Below, one piece after another: positions 36,351 through 45,174 of a stretch of 64,000 nucleotides of DNA. Location of the stretch: NCBI GenBank assembly GCA_016711485.1, contig JADJSX010000023.1, positions 62,001 to 126,000 of the forward strand, written 5' to 3'. The number at the start of each line of letters is the position of its first letter. Position 1 is the stretch's first letter. Origin of the DNA: Leptospiraceae bacterium (GTDB taxonomy: Bacteria > Spirochaetota > Leptospiria > Leptospirales > Leptospiraceae). A program made the translations under genes and the position numbers. Under the pieces are notes generated by a model, which had not been told where the DNA came from, searched no databases, and saw only the letters and a list, made by a program, of their open reading frames with translations.

Positions 36351-36938
36351 ATGAAATATGAACCATTAACACAAGAAAGAGTCTTCGATAAAATTAGTTT
36401 TGCAAGGATTTTGAATGTTCATGAAAAGAATGAGGAAGGGGAAACTCCGCTTCATATAGCTTCAAATCAAGGACAAATAGAATTAGTCGCTTCTTTGATA
36501 GAAAGAGGGGCAGAATTAGATACTAGCAGCAACTTAGGATATACCGCACTTCACTATGCGGCGAGTAAATATAATAAAGAAATTGTGAGAATGCTGATTG
36601 ATAATGGAGCAGATGTAAATTCAAGAAGTAATTTCGGGTATACCCCTCTTCATTATGCAGTAAATCACTGTAGGACAGAAATTGCAAAAATGCTTATGGA
36701 CAAAGGTGCCAATATAAATATCCGAAATATCTTTGGAAATACACCTCTTCATTGCGTTGCTGTGCTAGGAAATATGGAAGCCGTGAGATTACTGATCGAA
36801 TACGGTGCTAGTCTATTTCTAGAAGATGAATCAGAATTCAATGCTCTTCAACTAGCAATAAAGGGCGGATACATAGAAGTAGCCGATATGATAGAAATAG
36901 GAATGAAAAATTCCCTTCTATGTCATCAGAGATTTTGA
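36351..36938 (+). CDS. Cytoplasmic ankyrin-repeat protein
   Basis: From the ATG at 36351 this is 195 residues; a TTG at 36339 would add four. It is nearly all ankyrin repeats: five units with recurring words EGETPLHIASNQGQIELVAS, LGYTALHYAASK and FGYTPLHYAVNH. No signal peptide is present, so it acts in the cytoplasm as a protein-binding module. It lies between two nucleotidyl cyclase genes and meets the second tail to tail with one base between the stops. A link with cyclase signalling is possible but unproven. Confidence 0.86.
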   Translation: MKYEPLTQERVFDKISFARILNVHEKNEEGETPLHIASNQGQIELVASLIERGAELDTSSNLGYTALHYAASKYNKEIVRMLIDNGADVNSRSNFGYTPLHYAVNHCRTEIAKMLMDKGANINIRNIFGNTPLHCVAVLGNMEAVRLLIEYGASLFLEDESEFNALQLAIKGGYIEVADMIEIGMKNSLLCHQRF

Positions 36939-36939
36939 T

Positions 36940-39033
36940 TCATTTCGTTTCCATTTGAAATACACCTGTCCAATCTGTGGTAGGTGGATTTTTTATAAAA
37001 ATTTCGCAACGATCTATAAAAATTTTAGAAACAGTGTCTTCCTTTTTTAGTTTTATAACTTTTTTAAATATTCGAGATGCTTTTTCCCAATCTCTTTTTA
37101 AATAGAGTGCAAATCCTTGGTGAAATAATTCAATCCACTTTAGTATGATAGGTGTCGCATTCTCCTTTTTACATATCAATTCATAAATAGCGGTTGATTC
37201 GTGTTTGCCTTTCACAGCAACTATGTCGGTTTTTCTTGTAATCATTGATTCTTTTACTTCTTCGTAGACAGTTTCGCTGATTAGGATTTCTGTGTTATAA
37301 AATTTATTCAGTCCTTCCATTCTGCTTGCAAGATTAACACTGTCGCCTAACGCAGTGTAATTCATCCTTTTTTGCGAGCCAAAATTCCCTACAATTGCAT
37401 CTCCCGTATGAATTCCTATTCTTTGCTTTAGAGCTGGTTTTCCTTCTTGTGTCCATTTTTCGTCTAAAAGTAAAAGACTTTCTTTCACAGCCAGGGCTGC
37501 CTCGCAAGCATGTAGGGAATGATTAAGAAGTGGAGAGGGCGCGCCCCAAAATGCCATGATGGAATCTCCAATGTATTTGTCTATGGTGCCTTTATGGTCT
37601 AGGATTTTTTGACTGCATGTCTCGAAGTATTCATCTAAAAGTTCCACTAATTCTTCGGGAGAAAGTTGTTCTGAAATAGAAGTAAATCCAACTAAATCGG
37701 AAAAATATATTGCAATTTTTTTACGCTCTCCTCCATGCACTGCTTCTTTTCCCATAGAAATTAATTCTCGCACTAAATCATCTGGAACGTATTTTTGAAA
37801 AGACCTAAGGCCTTGTTTCATTCCGTGAAAGGATAATGCCATATTATCCACTTCTTCTAAAAAAGAGTGAATCTCTTGATCTGAATTCATTTCAAATTTT
37901 TTCACAAGTTCCATTTCCGCCTCCAAAAGTGAAAGTGGTTCTGAAATTCTTCTTGCAAATAGTAATCCAGCTATGACGGCAAATACCATTAATAGAATTG
38001 AGGTAATCCATATTATCCGATTATTCTGTTTAATTAAATACATATAATCATCTTCAGGAACTACGACTCCAATCATCCAATCAAATTCTTTACTCTGGAG
38101 CGCATAATACATATTCATCAGTGTGATACCATCTGAATTGGAAGAAAAAAATATAGGTTTTAGTTTTAAAATGTCCCAACTTTTATTCTTGGTTTTTTTT
38201 CTAAATTCCTGAATTGATTTGATAATTTTTTTATCCTCTGGCTGAGGATTTTTTTCATCTAAGGTATGATACTTCTCATCCTCCAAAAAAGGATGTGCAA
38301 TAATTTCCGTTTTGTTGTTAATGAAAAATGCTTTTCCTGTTTTCCCAATTTTTTGCTGACCAAGAAAATAAGATAAAGTTTTCATTCCCACATCTAGACC
38401 AAATACTCCTTCGAGTTTCCCATCTGCATAAATTGGATTACTATGAGTAAGTCCAGGAACGTTATCTGGCATAAACATATAAATATCGGTCCATACATGA
38501 TCTTTTTTTTCTAAGGCTTTAATGTACCAAGGTCGCGTTCTTGGATCATAATAGTCATTAGCCTCTATCTTAAATTTAGGATTCTCCTTATAATATTCCT
38601 TATTTTCGTGTTCCCAAGAATTGATTAGTTCTCCATTCTCTTTGTAAATATAATTTTGACTAATTGTACCATCCTTTCTTTTCTCAAACAAAAGAAAACG
38701 TCCGTCCTTTTCATTTCCATAGTATACTGAATCCACTTGCGGATTTGCACTTAGAATACTTTTGAAATATCGCTCTAGAGATTCTCTTTTATTTTCACTC
38801 AGAGGATTTTTTTTTATCATGAATTCAGAGATTTCTGAACTGATTGTAGCTACTTGCATGTGGGAAAGAGTTTTATCTATAATATGTAAACATATATTTT
38901 CCATTAGCTCCTCAGAAAGGAGATAGGTGGTTCGTCCAATACCAATATAGGAGATAAAACTGATTAGTCCCCCAGATAGAAGAATAATGATTGCGGCAAA
39001 ACTTACTAGACTAAATTTAATTGTAATTTTCAT
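36940..39033 (-). CDS. Cache-domain class III adenylate cyclase
   Basis: This 697-residue membrane protein has a first membrane segment at about 8-30 and a Cache sensor to about 340 with DPRTRPWYIKALE and GVFGLDVGMKTL, the usual ligand-pocket words. A second membrane segment, a HAMP-like linker and a cyclase domain follow. Catalytic words are IYFSDLVGFT, DKYIGDSIMAFWGAP and NYTALGDSVNLASRM. The Lys in DKYIGD and the Asp in LGDSVN suit ATP as substrate. The last 60 residues are helical and TPR-like (FHQGFALYLKRDWEKASRIF). Cache domains commonly bind small metabolites outside the cell. The ATG at 39033 has no strong ribosome site. It differs from the other cyclase here in its sensor. Confidence 0.94.
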   Translation of the reverse strand: MKITIKFSLVSFAAIIILLSGGLISFISYIGIGRTTYLLSEELMENICLHIIDKTLSHMQVATISSEISEFMIKKNPLSENKRESLERYFKSILSANPQVDSVYYGNEKDGRFLLFEKRKDGTISQNYIYKENGELINSWEHENKEYYKENPKFKIEANDYYDPRTRPWYIKALEKKDHVWTDIYMFMPDNVPGLTHSNPIYADGKLEGVFGLDVGMKTLSYFLGQQKIGKTGKAFFINNKTEIIAHPFLEDEKYHTLDEKNPQPEDKKIIKSIQEFRKKTKNKSWDILKLKPIFFSSNSDGITLMNMYYALQSKEFDWMIGVVVPEDDYMYLIKQNNRIIWITSILLMVFAVIAGLLFARRISEPLSLLEAEMELVKKFEMNSDQEIHSFLEEVDNMALSFHGMKQGLRSFQKYVPDDLVRELISMGKEAVHGGERKKIAIYFSDLVGFTSISEQLSPEELVELLDEYFETCSQKILDHKGTIDKYIGDSIMAFWGAPSPLLNHSLHACEAALAVKESLLLLDEKWTQEGKPALKQRIGIHTGDAIVGNFGSQKRMNYTALGDSVNLASRMEGLNKFYNTEILISETVYEEVKESMITRKTDIVAVKGKHESTAIYELICKKENATPIILKWIELFHQGFALYLKRDWEKASRIFKKVIKLKKEDTVSKIFIDRCEIFIKNPPTTDWTGVFQMETK

Positions 39034-39110
39034 GTATTAATGAATACTTTATACAGAATTGTTCGTTGCTTTATGAATTGCAATCCAAAATTTCCTTTTT
39101 CTTGCTAACG

Positions 39111-39150
39111 ACAGATACCTAATTTGCATCTAACTTCTCTCATAATTCTT
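39111..39150. repeat. AGCGGCT-family repeat, diverged copy
   Basis: ACCTAATTTGCATCTAACTT then CTCTCATAATTC matches the core of the repeats at 40283, 45799 and 47846. The leading AGCGGCT part is degraded. Confidence 0.5.
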
Positions 39151-39264
39151 TTTTACAATTTAAATACTTAAAGACCACTTCTCACTTATAAGGTCAGATA
39201 TTTTTTGGGACAATGGTGTATCTAAACGTCAATTGCAATGGGATTTAGTTCTTCTATCATTTTA

Positions 39265-40152
39265 TTATTGTCCCGGCATAAATGTTTCTAGCGTAGTTTT
39301 AGTTATCACTTCCTCTACATTTGGAATTTCAATTACTTTTCCTTCTTGCATGAGATAAGGATTTCTTCTACCGGCAATCTGATGATAAGGATATAAATCC
39401 GTTTCGTTATTTAGAAGCAAATCATCCTTATCCTCTACAAGCCATTTGACTTTCTTTTGGTCTATCCATTTTTCTAAATCATATTCTTGTGGCTCAGATC
39501 TTTCTCCGACAAAAGTAGCAGACGAAACCATTTGGTCTCTCGCAACATATTCTTCTCTTGCCCACCCAGTTGCAAATTCATTTTGCGAAATAAAGTTCTT
39601 AGAAAAATAGGTAATAGGAAAACCTATATACTTTTCTGCAATGATGACAGAGTGAATAACAGCAATTACTCCCTCTTTGCCTAAGACTCTTGGTTTGATA
39701 AAAGGAACTTCTGCTCCCATATAGATTTTGTGACGAATAAAACTAAAGGCAGAAATTTTTTCCGGAATTGGCTGATTATTTAAATTAAGAGCACCGTCCA
39801 TTACAAACAGATGCTCACATTTAGAATCATCGGTAACGGTTTTTCCATCATCGTATTCCATCACCCAAAAACTTGCATTCAGTGTGAATACTCCATGTTT
39901 AATTCTAGCCCAAATTTTGCGGGAACAATAAGGACATATTGCAACGAGCACATCAGGACTTGGAGCGGCAATTAGTTTACTAAACTCCTGTGTTCGCAAA
40001 TGATAAAAAGGAATCCGTTCTTTGACAGGTATCTCCCCAATTTCTTTATCTAATTGCGATAGCTTCTTTTCTGCTTCAACATATTCTTGGATAGAGCATA
40101 GCTTTAAACTTTCGTCTTTTAGATTTGTGTATCGATAGATGTTTTTTGCCAT
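39265..40152 (-). CDS. Unrecognised protein with a CPYC motif
   Basis: This 295-residue soluble protein is of unknown function. Visible features are ICPYCSRKIWARIKHGVFTL near residues 73-92, DDSKCEHLFVMDGAL, and a C-terminal EIPNVEEVITKTTLETF. CPYC with a later Cys-x-His could bind zinc, or the CxxC could be redox-active; neither is proven. No signal peptide or membrane segment is present. Downstream lies the Cache cyclase on the same strand, 230 bases away, and repeats lie upstream. The start ATG at 40152 has no good ribosome site, yet codon use and length support a real gene. Confidence 0.72.
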   Translation of the reverse strand: MAKNIYRYTNLKDESLKLCSIQEYVEAEKKLSQLDKEIGEIPVKERIPFYHLRTQEFSKLIAAPSPDVLVAICPYCSRKIWARIKHGVFTLNASFWVMEYDDGKTVTDDSKCEHLFVMDGALNLNNQPIPEKISAFSFIRHKIYMGAEVPFIKPRVLGKEGVIAVIHSVIIAEKYIGFPITYFSKNFISQNEFATGWAREEYVARDQMVSSATFVGERSEPQEYDLEKWIDQKKVKWLVEDKDDLLLNNETDLYPYHQIAGRRNPYLMQEGKVIEIPNVEEVITKTTLETFMPGQ

Positions 40153-40282
40153 AGGAGTTTACTTGCCACAGAGTCACAAAGGCACAGGGAAATGTCAAGA
40201 GTAACATTGCTTCTACAGATGGAAGTTTCTTTGGGGTGTATTTTCTAGGTGTTGGCAATCGGAAAGGATTACCTTCATCTTT

Positions 40283-40371
40283 CTAGCGGCTATTGTCTAA
40301 TTTGTATCTATCTTCTCCCAAAATTATATTCCACAAATTAAGAACTTAAAGCAAAAATGGACTTTTGTTTC
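40283..40371. repeat. AGCGGCT-family repeat, copy 2
   Basis: CTAGCGGCTATTG, CTAATTTGTATCTA, CTTCTCCCAAAATTA and the later ACTTTTGTTT match the copy at 45799-45889 over about 90 bases with a few differences. Confidence 0.68.
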
Positions 40372-40483
40372 ATTCGGAAAAAGATGTTTTTTATATGTAC
40401 GGGGAGAAATTTTTAATTGATTATTAACATTTTTCTTTATCGAACCTTAATTTAGGCAGTTTCCCTAAGTTAATAAATCGCCT

Positions 40484-40585
40484 ATCGCAACAGTAATTTC
40501 CCATTTTGTAAAAATTAGTGTATTCCGAAATGCCCAAAATATAGTTCAAATTAACGAATAGGTATTTACTGCGACTTTTGTTATA
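40484..40585. repeat. TATACC-family element, decayed copy 3
   Basis: CAGTAATTTCCCATTTTGTA, then GTGTATTCCGAAATGCCC and ACGAATAGGTA, follow the internal order of copy 1 but the ends are degraded. Confidence 0.55.
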
Positions 40586-40805
40586 TCGAACGTTGCTATA
40601 ATAACAAATCCTGCAGTCTAAGTAAGAATCTCAATAGAGTCTTGCAATTTATTTATAAAAGGATAAACTTATCTGACGAATCTTTCCTTACTAGGTCAGA
40701 AGGATACCTGAGGTTTAGGCTGAGCATTATGAATATAAATTAGTCAAGGTTAATTTATATTCATAATGTATCATTAAGAAAAAAAAGAAAATGAATTTCA
40801 TAGAT

Positions 40806-41213
40806 TTATCTAAGCCTATCGAAATTCTCTTCATATAAACTAGCTTTAAGTTCAGAATCAAAATTTATAATATTTTCTTCTATGGGGTCAAAGTATCGTA
40901 TGTCTTTCGATAAACGTGATGGAGCTTTCATATATTTTTCATCGAAGTTTCCGCCTTCTCTAAAAAAAAGTCTATCTATAATTAGAAGAGGAGCAAGTAG
41001 TGGATGTTTGTTTATAGCCTTCTTACCATAAGCCGCACAAGACGGATAAAACGGACATCTCGGACCATCATAATGAGTTGATTCTGATTTGTGTTTTTCT
41101 AACAAGAAGTCAATCGGTTTGTAAATTTGAATCGTTTCGTCAGATGACTTACCACAATTTAAGAAAAATACACAGAATATTAAGTAAAAAATAATTTTAA
41201 ATGCTTTGTTCAT
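40806..41213 (-). CDS. Putative lipoprotein with a YidD-like domain
   Basis: This 135-residue protein has a signal peptide ending in a lipobox (FFLNC, Cys20). The body contains CPFYPSCAAYGKKAINKH at 53-70, which follows the C-x-F-Y-P-[ST]-C-x-x-Y pattern of YidD, and then LLAPLLIIDRLFFREGG, again YidD-like. YidD helps YidC insert membrane proteins and is normally a small cytoplasmic membrane-associated protein. A lipoprotein version would face the periplasm, so its role must differ. It is divergent from the TlpA-like gene, 27 bases between starts, so the two probably share regulation. Identity rests on the motif, with no alignment run. Confidence 0.76.
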   Translation of the reverse strand: MNKAFKIIFYLIFCVFFLNCGKSSDETIQIYKPIDFLLEKHKSESTHYDGPRCPFYPSCAAYGKKAINKHPLLAPLLIIDRLFFREGGNFDEKYMKAPSRLSKDIRYFDPIEENIINFDSELKASLYEENFDRLR

Positions 41214-41240
41214 ATATAAACATCATACATTGTAAAAATA

Positions 41241-41765
41241 ATGGATAAGTCAATTATGATTTCTAAAATTTTATTATTTACAGTTTTGTTATTTTTATTT
41301 TCTTGTAGCTCGGTAACTAATCGGGCTAATCTAAATCAGAGAGTACCGAGTTTTATTGGACAAGGCTTAGATGAAACTAGTTTTTCTTTTAACGCGGATA
41401 ATATACGAAAGCCAACTCTACTTATTTTTTGGGCAAGTTGGTGCAAGGTTTGTAAAGAAAAGACACCGATGCTTTTAAACCTTTATAAAGAAATTAATCC
41501 AAAAGTAGAATTTATTGGCATATCCTTAGATGATGATGTGGCTGATGTAATTAATTCTGTAAAGGAACAAAACATTCCTTATAGAAATCTTATTGATATA
41601 GATAATACTATATCAATAAGATTTCGTATATTTAGTATACCGACTATTATCCTTTTGGATAAAAAAGGAATTGTTCGATTTCGAGGTTTCAATATGGATG
41701 TAAACTTTCATAATATGTTAGAACATATAATTCGCCAATCTAGAAAAAACGACAAGCCTAAATAA
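41241..41765 (+). CDS. TlpA-like thioredoxin-fold lipoprotein
   Basis: This 174-residue protein has a signal peptide with lipobox (LFLFSC, Cys22) and a thioredoxin fold. The active site WCKVC at 67-71 lies in IFWASWCKVCKEKTPML, and the cis-proline loop is RIFSIPTIILLDKKG. TlpA/ResA relatives reduce disulfides in the cell envelope. The next gene starts 42 bases downstream and is probably in the same operon. The coding sequence contains a perfect 18-bp-arm inverted repeat (41584-41625), encoding NLIDIDNTISIRF, just before the cis-proline loop. An ATG at 41256 is an alternative start. Confidence 0.88.
   Translation: MDKSIMISKILLFTVLLFLFSCSSVTNRANLNQRVPSFIGQGLDETSFSFNADNIRKPTLLIFWASWCKVCKEKTPMLLNLYKEINPKVEFIGISLDDDVADVINSVKEQNIPYRNLIDIDNTISIRFRIFSIPTIILLDKKGIVRFRGFNMDVNFHNMLEHIIRQSRKNDKPK
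41584..41625. other. Perfect intragenic inverted repeat
   Basis: Two 18-base arms (GAAATCTTATTGATATAG and its exact complement) are separated by ATAATA inside the TlpA-like gene. As RNA it would form a long hairpin within the coding region. Confidence 0.9.
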
Positions 41766-41807
41766 ATTAAGATTTGCAATATATAAAATCAATCATTTAA
41801 TAGTTTC

Positions 41808-42677
41808 ATGTATATAATTCTTTTTTTTCTATGTTTTACTTTCCATCTATTTTCTCAATCAAGTGAAAACTCTATCGGGGATAATTTCTACAACCAAAGA
41901 AAATATAATTTAGCAATCTATGAATACGAAAAACTAATTCTAAAAAAACCAGATGATGCAGAAATAAATGCAAAATTAGCCATTAGCTACATGCGAATAG
42001 ATAATTATAATCAATCAGTAAATTTTTTAAAAAGTGAAAATGATTTTACACATCAATATTTGCGTTTGTTTGCCAACATGAAAATTGATACCGTATTAGA
42101 AAACGAAGATATTTTTTTAAAAATTAGCCAATCGTCTATATATACAGAAAGACAAAAAGAAAAAGCAAAATTATTATCTGGAACAAAATTGTTAGAAGAA
42201 ATGAAGCTTAAAGAAGCAATCGAATTTTATAATAGAGTAAAGAATACATCAAAGGAAAAAGACATTAAGAATAAGTCCCAAGAAATTCTGACACAAATCG
42301 ATACTTATAGAAATATTCCGAGAAAGAGTTTGCTAGTTGGCGGTGGTTTATCGACTATATTACCTGGTTCTGGTCAAATATATTCAGGTCAATATGTGGA
42401 TGGAGTTTTGGCTTTTTTCTTTAGCTCCATTTTTCTTGGATCAGCGGCTTACATGAATCATTTAGAAAATCAAGCAGGGGTTTCTCATTCTTTATCGCCG
42501 ATTATGGGATTGGTAGGATTGTTTTTTTATGGTTCAAACATATATGGTGGATTCAATGCAGCACAAAGGTATAATCTTTACCAAGAAAGAAAGTTCTATC
42601 AAAAAATTCAAGATAACTTTTTTAATCTAAATGTTATTGAAAAATACAGCGAACTCAAATTTAGTAATGAATTCTAA
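41808..42677 (+). CDS. TPR protein with C-terminal PGxGQ-type membrane segment
   Basis: This 289-residue protein has a signal peptide (MYIILFFLCFTFHLFSQ). Helical TPR-like repeats follow (YNLAIYEYEKLILKKPDDAE, LKEAIEFYNRVK). A C-terminal membrane region begins with STILPGSGQIYSGQYVDG and two further hydrophobic segments. The PG-x-G-Q-x-Y-x-G motif occurs in small membrane modules (TM2/DUF5683-like) of unknown biochemical role. It probably anchors a periplasmic TPR scaffold. It follows the TlpA-like gene and lies near the YidD-like gene, so the three may assemble or fold envelope proteins together; that is inference from position. Confidence 0.82.
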   Translation: MYIILFFLCFTFHLFSQSSENSIGDNFYNQRKYNLAIYEYEKLILKKPDDAEINAKLAISYMRIDNYNQSVNFLKSENDFTHQYLRLFANMKIDTVLENEDIFLKISQSSIYTERQKEKAKLLSGTKLLEEMKLKEAIEFYNRVKNTSKEKDIKNKSQEILTQIDTYRNIPRKSLLVGGGLSTILPGSGQIYSGQYVDGVLAFFFSSIFLGSAAYMNHLENQAGVSHSLSPIMGLVGLFFYGSNIYGGFNAAQRYNLYQERKFYQKIQDNFFNLNVIEKYSELKFSNEF

Positions 42678-42705
42678 TTTTAAATTTTCAAAATGAGGGT
42701 AATAA

Positions 42706-43938
42706 CTATTTGTCAAACATTTCTTCTACAATAGCATTTTCCAATTCTCGCATAAAATTATTGGTAGAAATAGTTTTAGGTGGATCACTATTCTTTGAGG
42801 AAAAAAATAAAAGCTGATCACTGAAAATTTCCGTTTCTGAATAAAAATCTGCATCCATTTTGTTTTTAAGGATTCTAGCATCTAGGCTAAAAATATTTCC
42901 TTTATGATTCAATCCTCCTTTAGTCATAAGATAGAGTGAATCATGTAAGTATTCTTCTATATTACCTGGGATAAAAACATCAACTAAAGTTGGCGGGAAA
43001 ATATATAGGAGTCTTCCTGAAACTTTGTGTTCTGGTAAACTTTCAAAACTACCATCGAAAAAAATTTTGTTTCGATTAATTAGTATATTCATATTTTGCG
43101 TAAGATTTTTAATTTCTAATTTTAATCCCATGTATTTCAATACAATGCCAGTTCTAATTTGAATTTTACTTGGAATCTTTTCTATATTTTTTATTTTAAA
43201 TTGAAATGATTGATTATGGTTATTTATTTCAATTTGATTATTTTGTATTGTGTCAAAATAAATTTTTGTAGTAAATTGGGTATGTTCTAATAATTTTTCT
43301 AATCTCCTGTAAAAACTTTGATCAAAATCATTTAGTTTTCGATTTAATTTAAAATTAAATGTGTAAGTTCCATTTTCATTAGAGGTGGAACAATCAAAGT
43401 ATGCGCATAGAAAGCGATATAATTTAGAATTCGTATATACTGTATCTCCAGCAGGTATTCTAATATAATTATTGAATTCAATAACCCAAGAAAGAAAATC
43501 TTTTATGGTATAAATGGGAGCTTGCATTAATTTTGTTTTTCTAGTAACCAAATATGTTTTACGATTATTGTATTCTGATTTTTTATAACTAGAAATAGTA
43601 TGAAAAAAATCGCTTGCACTCACTTTTTCACTAAATTGGAATTCTGTCATGTCATCGACTTGCCTAACACCAACGCCCAAAAAAAGATTGTCTTCTTTCT
43701 TTATTAGTTTAGATTCGTTTTTAGAATTTAGTTTGCCATATAGAATTTCGAACTCTCCGGTTTTTCCATATTTATTTCTTAGTTCATTTTGAATCCAAAA
43801 GTAATCTTTCCAGAATAGGAAGTGATTAGAACTTTTTGAAATACATTGGTTTAAAAATGGCAACACAAAAAATACAATTATACTTTTAAAAAGGACACGA
43901 TTACATTGAAAATTTCTATATTTGCTTTTTAGGGACAT
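42706..43938 (-). CDS. Unrecognised large lipoprotein
   Basis: This 410-residue protein starts with a long basic N-terminus and a hydrophobic segment ending in FLNQC (Cys32), a likely lipobox. The mature part is beta-rich with many Asn and Lys (NNQIEINNHNQSFQFKIKN, ILINRNKIFFDGSFES), and has paired Cys in LCAYFDCS. No domain is recognised. It converges on the TPR gene across 28 bases, and another small lipoprotein gene lies upstream on the same strand. Together they make an envelope-protein patch. A slightly later start is possible because the first 15 residues are atypical for a signal peptide and the ATG lacks a ribosome site. Confidence 0.75.
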   Translation of the reverse strand: MSLKSKYRNFQCNRVLFKSIIVFFVLPFLNQCISKSSNHFLFWKDYFWIQNELRNKYGKTGEFEILYGKLNSKNESKLIKKEDNLFLGVGVRQVDDMTEFQFSEKVSASDFFHTISSYKKSEYNNRKTYLVTRKTKLMQAPIYTIKDFLSWVIEFNNYIRIPAGDTVYTNSKLYRFLCAYFDCSTSNENGTYTFNFKLNRKLNDFDQSFYRRLEKLLEHTQFTTKIYFDTIQNNQIEINNHNQSFQFKIKNIEKIPSKIQIRTGIVLKYMGLKLEIKNLTQNMNILINRNKIFFDGSFESLPEHKVSGRLLYIFPPTLVDVFIPGNIEEYLHDSLYLMTKGGLNHKGNIFSLDARILKNKMDADFYSETEIFSDQLLFFSSKNSDPPKTISTNNFMRELENAIVEEMFDK

Positions 43939-44040
43939 TACGTTCGGAAGAGGTAACTTCTCATTAGCTACAGGATGAATTGGTAAATAATATTTTCATT
44001 TTCGGTAGGAATGCAATATTTTTAGAATAAAGTTGAATTT

Positions 44041-44072
44041 CAGAAAATAAAGTATTCAAATTTTATTTTCTG
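44041..44072 (-). terminator. Possible AT-rich terminator after the small lipoprotein gene
   Basis: CAGAAAATAAA and TTTATTTTCTG pair over 11 bases around a 10-base loop, 20 bases beyond the stop codon. The stem is nearly all A-T, so strength is doubtful. Confidence 0.4.
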
Positions 44073-44090
44073 AATTGTAAAATAGGACAG

Positions 44091-44558
44091 TTACTTAGTT
44101 TTTTTCTTTTTCTTTTTCTCTACTTTCTCTTCCTCTTCTTCTTCATCATCTTTACTCTTTTTTTCTTCCTTTTCCTCGTCACACGATGGGGTAAGAACCA
44201 TGTTTGATGGTTCATATGTCCAGATTGCACCAGTTACTAACCAGTCTACTACAACTATCGAGACTATTCCACTATCGACAAAACATCCTAGGAGGGTAGC
44301 TGGATTAAATGATCTGTCAACCTCTCTGCTTACATCTGTACAACCTTTTTTACTAGCTCGCACTAATAAGCTTTGCCCTTTTTTTTGGGATACTGTCACA
44401 TTATCCTTTCCAACTTCCATTTCATTTATATAGAACTTAGTACCTTTTTCATTGCTGCTTAATGTAAGGTATTGTCTAGTTCCGGAGAACATAGATGCAC
44501 AATTACCCAAAGATATCGTCGAAATCATAACCAACAGAAATAATAATTTATTCTTCAT
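44091..44558 (-). CDS. Small lipoprotein with a Lys/Glu tail
   Basis: This 155-residue protein has a signal peptide ending in SLGNC (Cys20). The middle part (LTLSSNEKGTKFYINEMEVG, LLVRASKKGC) looks like a short PEGA-type beta module. It continues with a hydrophobic stretch (GCFVDSGIVSIVVVDWLVTG) and ends in a long run of Asp, Glu and Lys. This pattern is common in bacterial lipoproteins that decorate the envelope; the function is unknown. AAGGA lies 7 bases before the ATG. The stop is followed by a weak hairpin. Confidence 0.82.
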   Translation of the reverse strand: MKNKLLFLLVMISTISLGNCASMFSGTRQYLTLSSNEKGTKFYINEMEVGKDNVTVSQKKGQSLLVRASKKGCTDVSREVDRSFNPATLLGCFVDSGIVSIVVVDWLVTGAIWTYEPSNMVLTPSCDEEKEEKKSKDDEEEEEEKVEKKKKKKTK

Positions 44559-44993
44559 ATTTTAATCCTTTTAAATAATATTTAATGCTTGTTTTGGCTT
44601 TCCGAAAACTCAGAAGATCGCTAGAACAAACTCTAGCCAGTCAAATTTGACTAATGTTTTTTGTCATTTTTTTTTGAAAAACCATAGTCTTTTATATAGA
44701 TAGCAAAATCAGTCATTTCGAATCTACGAAGGTGTTGGATAGGCGATTAAGCAAATAGGTGGAGTTGCAACGACCGACAAGCGATATACAATGCTGTCAA
44801 GTTAATGTGAACGGAAAACCAAGGAGAGCACGAAGAAAAAATCCGTTGTCCTAAACTCCTTTTTGCTCTTTGTAGTGAAAGAAAATCTTAACTTAACGAC
44901 TTTGTCGTGTCCCCGCGGGAAAACTATTTTTTTACACAACCCTGTAACTCGACGTCATAGAACATGCCAAGCTGTACAAATAAGGAAAAAAAA
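44559..44993. other. Gene-free stretch before the G/C run
   Basis: About 430 bases with no gene. AACTTAACGACTTTGTCGTG then TCCCCGCGGG holds two short inverted repeats (CGAC...GTCG, CCCGCGGG). A word similar to the IS-adjacent motif (GACTTTGTC) occurs near 44900. Nothing else is recognised. Confidence 0.35.
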
Positions 44994-45057
44994 GGGGGGG
45001 GGGGGCCCCCCCCCGCCCGGGGGAGGGGGGGGGGGCACCCCCCCCCTTCCTGGGGGG
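44994..45057. other. Low-complexity run of G and C
   Basis: Sixty-four bases are almost only G and C runs: G12, C9, then mixed G and C blocks. The sequence on both sides is AT-rich. This is most likely a sequencing or assembly artefact, though a real cruciform-prone tract cannot be excluded. Frames reading through it as poly-Gly/Pro are not genes. Confidence 0.85.
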
Positions 45058-45174
45058 ACAAACCGCAGCATTGAACATCGCTTTGTTACCAGTATCCGTC
45101 CTTGTAATTGGTAGTTAATCTCCACCTCGAAATTACAATTGACAAATTCATAGAAATAAGGAAATGTTTGAGTT

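Larger units (their letters stand above)
40153..40805. other. Gene-free stretch filled with degenerate repeats
   Basis: It contains the AGCGGCT-family repeat at 40283, a decayed TATACC-family copy at 40484, and near 40160 CCACAGAGTCACAAAGGCAC, the complement of a CTCTGTGACTCTGTG-type word found again near 54.2 kb. Near 40727-40770 TATGAATATAAATTA and TTAATTTATATTCATAA form an inverted repeat that could terminate the convergent or preceding transcript. No gene is seen. Confidence 0.5.
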
